Shown here piece after piece: positions 4,269 through 7,417 of a DNA stretch of 7,417 nt. Source of the stretch: Verrucomicrobiota bacterium (GTDB lineage: Bacteria; Verrucomicrobiota; Verrucomicrobiia; Limisphaerales; UBA9464). The DNA lies in the NCBI GenBank assembly GCA_947464705.1, contig CANHYD010000111.1:1-7417 (forward strand). The letters run 5' to 3'. Under the pieces are notes generated by a model, which was not told where the DNA came from, made no database searches, and saw nothing but the letters and a program-made list of their open reading frames with translations. Each line of letters opens with the position of its first letter. Position 1 is the stretch's first letter. The translations under genes were made by a program, and so were the position numbers.

Positions 4269-7040
4269 ATGTCCAAAGCCGCCCTCATTTCCGACGCCTT
4301 TCCAACGCCGGCCGAGTGCGCCCATTGTCAGGGTCCGTTGCCTCGAACCGAGTCCATCCAGGGGCCGCCACCGCATTTCTGCTGCTACGGCTGTCGGCTC
4401 TTGGGAGAACGCCCCAGAAACTCCACCGCCCCCGACACCTCCGGGGGCAAGGCGGTCTTTCGGATTGTCTTGGGCGCAGTGATCGCCAGCCAATCCATGT
4501 TGATCGGCTTCGCTCTCAATTTGTCCGAGCCCCAAGGGATCTTGCGCCATGGGCTGCACGGGTTGCTGATCTTACTCACCCTGATCGTCCTGGGACTGCT
4601 GGGCCTTCCCCTGCTCCGCGCCACCTGGGACTGTGCCTGCCGCCGTACCTTCGGCCTCGAATTGCTCTTCGTCTCGGGAACCCTGGGCGCCTTCGGGGCT
4701 TCATTGCTGTCGAGTCTCCGCGGAAGCGGACCGGTGTACTACGAAGTGGTGGCCGTGCTCCTCACCGTTTACAGCGCGGGAAAAGCACTGACCGCCCGGG
4801 CCCGAGAACAAGCCCTCTCGGAGACTCGACGCCTCAGCGACACCTTCGCCACCGCCCGGCGCATCGGCCCCCCGGACGTTCGGGTTTCCATCCGGGAAAT
4901 CCGCAGCGGTGACTGGGTGCGGGTGCTGCCTGGAGAACCCATTCCCGTCGATGGCGTGGTGATCCAGGGAGAAGGTTTTGTGCGGGAGACACCGCTCACC
5001 GGCGAACCCGAACCGGTCGTCCGGCGGATGGGGGATCCCGTGCTGGCGGGCGGCTTCAGCGAGGATGCCGAACTCGTCGTCCAAAGCCGGACCGCAGGGC
5101 ACACCCGCGGGATCGATGCCCTAATCCGTCGCGTGGAAGAATCCCGAAGCACCCTGGCTTCCAGTGAAGCCCAAAGTCAGGCCGACCGCTTGGCTCAACG
5201 GTTTCTGCCGGTCGTGATCCTCACGGCAATCGGCGCATTCGTCTGGGCGGGTCTGGAGGGCCGGTGGGAATCCGGGATTTTCAACGCCCTCTCGGTGCTG
5301 CTGGTCGCCTGTCCCTGTGCCCTCGGATTGGCCACACCACTCGGACTTTGGCAGGGCATGGCCACATTGGCGGCACGAGGGGTGGTGGTTCGAAATGCCT
5401 CCGCCTTAGAGCGACTGGCATCGGTGAGTCTCGCGGCCTTCGACAAGACCGGAACATTGACCGAATCAAAAATGAGTCTGGTGGATGTGGTCACCGTCGG
5501 AGAATCGGCCGACCGGAACCGTTGGTTGTCCATCCTCGGTGCGGTGCAATCCCGAAGCCATCATCCGGTGGCGCAGGCTTTTCACGGTCGAGAGCCCGAC
5601 ACAGCACTGGGGATTGCCGTCGAGAACTTCCTGGTGGTTCCGGCCCGCGGGGTCCAAGCGAACGTCAGCACTCTTTCAGAACCCGCCATGTGCGTGCGCA
5701 TCGGCCGCAAGGATTGGGCCTGGGAAGGACGCAGCGATGATGCGCTGGAGGCTCGGCTTCAGGGGACAGGCAGCCGGGTTTGGATCTCCGCCTTGGGCAA
5801 ACCCGTGGCCGTGGCCGTGGTCCGGGAACGGCTCAGATCGTCCGCCGCGGCGACCTTCGAAGACTTGGAACGACTGGGAGTGGCCTCCCGGGTGCTATCC
5901 GGCGATCAACCCGCCCGGACCCAAGAACTGTTGGCCAGTCTAACCTCGGGAGACCAACTCAAGGCCGGTCTGACCCCGACAGAAAAAGCGGAGCAACTCC
6001 AGCAGTGGCAGTCCGAGGGGCACCGCGTGGTCTTCATCGGCGACGGGATCAATGACGGCCCTGCCCTCGCCGCCGCCGACGTTGGCATCGGTCTGCTGGA
6101 AGGGGCACCGCTGGCCGCGGCAACCGCTGATGTCGTCCTGTGCGGGGGCAATCTCCGTGAGATTCCAGAGGCTGTGGCTCTGGCACGCGCGGTTCGGGAT
6201 TCGATCCAAAAAAACCTCAGGTTTGCCGTCGTCTACAACGGAGTCGGCATGCTCCTGGCGGCCACGGGGCATCTGCACCCAGTGGTGGCGGCCATCCTCA
6301 TGACCGGCAGCAGCGCTGTCGTCAGTTGGCGTGCTTGGCGAGGAGGCACATGTCACCCGAAAGATCGACTGTCGCCCCAACGATTTCCGAGATGGAAACG
6401 GTGGGCCCTCCGCATGAGCTTCTGGTTGCAGGCTCCGCTCCTGATCGGCTTGGGAGACTTAGCAACGGGGCCGGCCGCACTGGTAGTCGTTCTTGGAACC
6501 TTAGGGGCGTGGGCATCCGAGCGATCCTTCTTTTCCCGAGACGTGGAAGCTTCGGGGCCCCGGGCCATGGACTGGAGTCCCATGGTCTGGGGCATGCTGG
6601 GGCCTTCCAATCTGGCCATGCTCGTCGGTTGGTGGGCCGATGCCGGCTTCGGTCCAGTCCTGCGCGAAGGAGTCTGCCTTTGTTGCTCGGGTCACCGGTT
6701 CTTCACCTGGAGCGCCGGTATTCCGTGGATGACCGTGGCGATGCTGGCGGCCGGCTTGCCCTTCATGCGGGGGGCTATCCTTCCCTGGCCCAAGAACAGC
6801 ATCCGTTTCGCCATCACGACGGTGCTGGCCCTGTCGATGGCGGGTGGCATGAACTGGGGCGCTGCGCTAGTGCTGCGCTGGGCAGGGCCTGGGCATCCGT
6901 GGCAATTTCTTATCGCGTATGGCGGCATGACCCTGGGGATGATGTCAGGGATGCTGTTTGTCTGCGCCTTCACGGAAGCGCTCCGACACCACCTACGAAT
7001 CCGTGCGACCTCCACACGTCCGGAATCGTCGGTCTACTGA
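4269..7040 (+). CDS. Heavy-metal P1B-type ATPase, CcoI/FixI-like copper transporter with extra C-terminal membrane region
   Basis: A 923-residue inner-membrane ATPase that uses ATP to move Cu(I) or a similar soft metal across the membrane; CcoI/FixI members supply copper for cbb3 oxidase assembly. The N-terminus has a Cys cluster, CAHC (17-20) then FCCYGC (37-42), as in the CcoI metal-binding domain, but no following HMA domain. Core motifs are CPC (348-350) in the transport helix, phosphorylation site DKTGT (392-396, D392), TGE (244-246) followed by Pro rather than the usual Ser, HP (432-433) for ATP binding, SGDQ (544-547), and GDGINDGPA (591-599). Helices M5-M6 lie near 651-690; the Asn usual in M6 of Cu pumps appears as Arg688. 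The end, about 692-923, carries roughly six additional hydrophobic segments and CLCC (803-806). No Shine-Dalgarno site is obvious at 4269. No cco oxidase gene is in the window, so the CcoI role remains unproven. Confidence 0.92.
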   Translation: MSKAALISDAFPTPAECAHCQGPLPRTESIQGPPPHFCCYGCRLLGERPRNSTAPDTSGGKAVFRIVLGAVIASQSMLIGFALNLSEPQGILRHGLHGLLILLTLIVLGLLGLPLLRATWDCACRRTFGLELLFVSGTLGAFGASLLSSLRGSGPVYYEVVAVLLTVYSAGKALTARAREQALSETRRLSDTFATARRIGPPDVRVSIREIRSGDWVRVLPGEPIPVDGVVIQGEGFVRETPLTGEPEPVVRRMGDPVLAGGFSEDAELVVQSRTAGHTRGIDALIRRVEESRSTLASSEAQSQADRLAQRFLPVVILTAIGAFVWAGLEGRWESGIFNALSVLLVACPCALGLATPLGLWQGMATLAARGVVVRNASALERLASVSLAAFDKTGTLTESKMSLVDVVTVGESADRNRWLSILGAVQSRSHHPVAQAFHGREPDTALGIAVENFLVVPARGVQANVSTLSEPAMCVRIGRKDWAWEGRSDDALEARLQGTGSRVWISALGKPVAVAVVRERLRSSAAATFEDLERLGVASRVLSGDQPARTQELLASLTSGDQLKAGLTPTEKAEQLQQWQSEGHRVVFIGDGINDGPALAAADVGIGLLEGAPLAAATADVVLCGGNLREIPEAVALARAVRDSIQKNLRFAVVYNGVGMLLAATGHLHPVVAAILMTGSSAVVSWRAWRGGTCHPKDRLSPQRFPRWKRWALRMSFWLQAPLLIGLGDLATGPAALVVVLGTLGAWASERSFFSRDVEASGPRAMDWSPMVWGMLGPSNLAMLVGWWADAGFGPVLREGVCLCCSGHRFFTWSAGIPWMTVAMLAAGLPFMRGAILPWPKNSIRFAITTVLALSMAGGMNWGAALVLRWAGPGHPWQFLIAYGGMTLGMMSGMLFVCAFTEALRHHLRIRATSTRPESSVY

Positions 7041-7125
7041 GCGGCTCATGCAGTGTCTCAATTAATTATTTATTAACAGGAACCTACCGTGCCGTCGTTT
7101 GGACATGGCACGTCCATAGGTTCCA
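7041..7125. other. AT-rich patch after the ATPase gene
   Basis: The spacer between the ATPase stop and the transposase fragment begins with a markedly AT-rich run, TTAATTATTTATTAA, at about 7062-7076, in otherwise GC-rich DNA. It continues into the stem-loop listed separately. It could be an insertion target or element edge, or a promoter-like patch. No gene is present. Confidence 0.5.
7079..7124. repeat. Bulged stem-loop
   Basis: GGAACCTA (7079-7086) pairs exactly with TAGGTTCC (7117-7124). Inside, CGTGCC (7088-7093) pairs exactly with GGCACG (7107-7112), leaving a 1-by-4 internal loop and a 13-base apical loop. The 14 paired bases in a 46-base element are unlikely to be chance. No T-run follows, so it is not a canonical intrinsic terminator, though it could end or stabilise the ATPase transcript. 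It may instead be a terminal or sub-terminal inverted repeat or a small palindromic element, since the right arm touches the start of the transposase-like frame. Confidence 0.6.
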
Positions 7126-7356
7126 TTGGAGCCCTGCCCGGAGCAACGGTCAGTACTTCAGCGCCTCATTCAAGCGCCGAGACCGCCCCAAAAGCGGGTC
7201 CGACGGGCTCGCATCGGATTGCTTGCCGCAGACGGCAAGGACAACGAGGAGATAGCCGCTGTTTTGGGCACCAGTCCTGTGACGGTGGGACTGTGGCGCC
7301 AGCGCATACTGGACATGGAGTTTGCTGGTCTCCAGCAGAGGGCAGAGCCGAATTGA
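7120..7356 (+). pseudogene. Truncated IS630-family transposase (N-terminal HTH only)
   Basis: The translation after the in-frame stop at 7117-7119 matches the DNA-binding N-terminus of IS630-type transposases: VRRARIGLLAADG (a family hallmark), then NEEIAAVLGTSPVTVGLWRQRIL as the helix-turn-helix, then a GLQ segment where GL-x-D-x-PRPGRP is expected. The frame stops at 7354-7356, about 76 residues in, and the DDE catalytic domain is missing. None of the three forward frames from there to the window end continues the family sequence. The first usable codon is TTG at 7126, so the true N-terminus is probably lost too. It is best read as a decayed or fragmentary insertion sequence. A small HTH regulator is the less likely alternative. 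Confidence 0.7.
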
Positions 7357-7417
7357 CGTCGCGAGTCGCGGTGCCGGACCGCTCGGAGATCGGTCCCTAC
7401 CTCAGAGGCTCTTTGGA
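7357..7417. repeat. Two short inverted repeats at the window edge
   Basis: CGCGA (7360-7364) and TCGCG (7366-7370) flank a single G, and GGACCG (7376-7381) pairs with CGGTCC (7391-7396) around a nine-base loop. They lie directly after the broken transposase frame. They may belong to the same decayed element or to the next feature. The window ends too soon to tell. Confidence 0.3.

Noticed and set aside
4121..4912. Plus-strand open frame (263 residues) over the HD gene end and the ATPase start
   Set aside because: It is out of frame with both well-supported genes and has composition typical of a GC-rich shadow.
7222..7239. Seven-base-pair hairpin CTTGCCG / CGGCAAG
   Set aside because: It lies within the conserved LLAADGK coding segment of the transposase fragment, so codon constraints explain it well enough.
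6326..7255. Long plus-strand open frame (309 residues) across the end of the ATPase gene
   Set aside because: It is in a shifted frame under the ATPase coding sequence, is Arg/Gly/Pro-rich as expected for a GC-rich shadow, and shows no family motif.

Overview
This is a GC-rich bacterial window. The coding parts run at roughly 60-70% G+C by local counts, while the first 300 bases are about 51% (154 of 300 counted). No rRNA, tRNA or CRISPR array was seen. The gene styles (a Gfo/Idh/MocA oxidoreductase, a dimeric-type dUTPase ending in a DDSRHI-like tail, mixed weak and good Shine-Dalgarno sites) recall the Planctomycetota/Verrucomicrobiota group, most likely Verrucomicrobiota. That placement comes from pattern memory and is low confidence.

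Layout, left to right. Positions 1-553 hold no gene I can support, only a lower-GC stretch with nested inverted repeats near 290-346. A Gfo/Idh/MocA oxidoreductase (554-1726, +) follows. Its 3' end overlaps, tail to tail, a leftward gene group on the minus strand. Read in transcription order, that group is a dimeric dUTPase (3520-3140), hypoxanthine phosphoribosyltransferase (3002-2373), MoaD-type sulfur carrier (2376-2131) and MoaE (2134-1703). The last three are joined by two ATGA stop/start overlaps, so they look translationally coupled. To the right of a 109-base divergent spacer, a rightward pair begins: a stand-alone HD-domain protein matching the C-terminal half of Ppx/GppA (3630-4256), then, 12 bases on, a 923-residue heavy-metal P1B-type ATPase of the CcoI/FixI-like copper class (4269-7040). 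The right end (7041-7417) is an AT-rich patch, a strong bulged stem-loop and a fragment of an IS630-family transposase.

Functionally, the leftward group combines nucleotide metabolism (dUTP removal, purine salvage) with molybdopterin synthase: MoaD carries the sulfur and MoaE inserts it into precursor Z. The rightward pair centres on copper export or delivery. The metal-free HD gene placed before it has no obvious mechanistic link. The most unusual item is the roughly 230-residue extra membrane region at the C-terminus of the ATPase, which carries a Cys-x-Cys-Cys motif. I do not recognise it from standard P1B-ATPases. I see no convincing evidence for a wholly new multi-gene system here.
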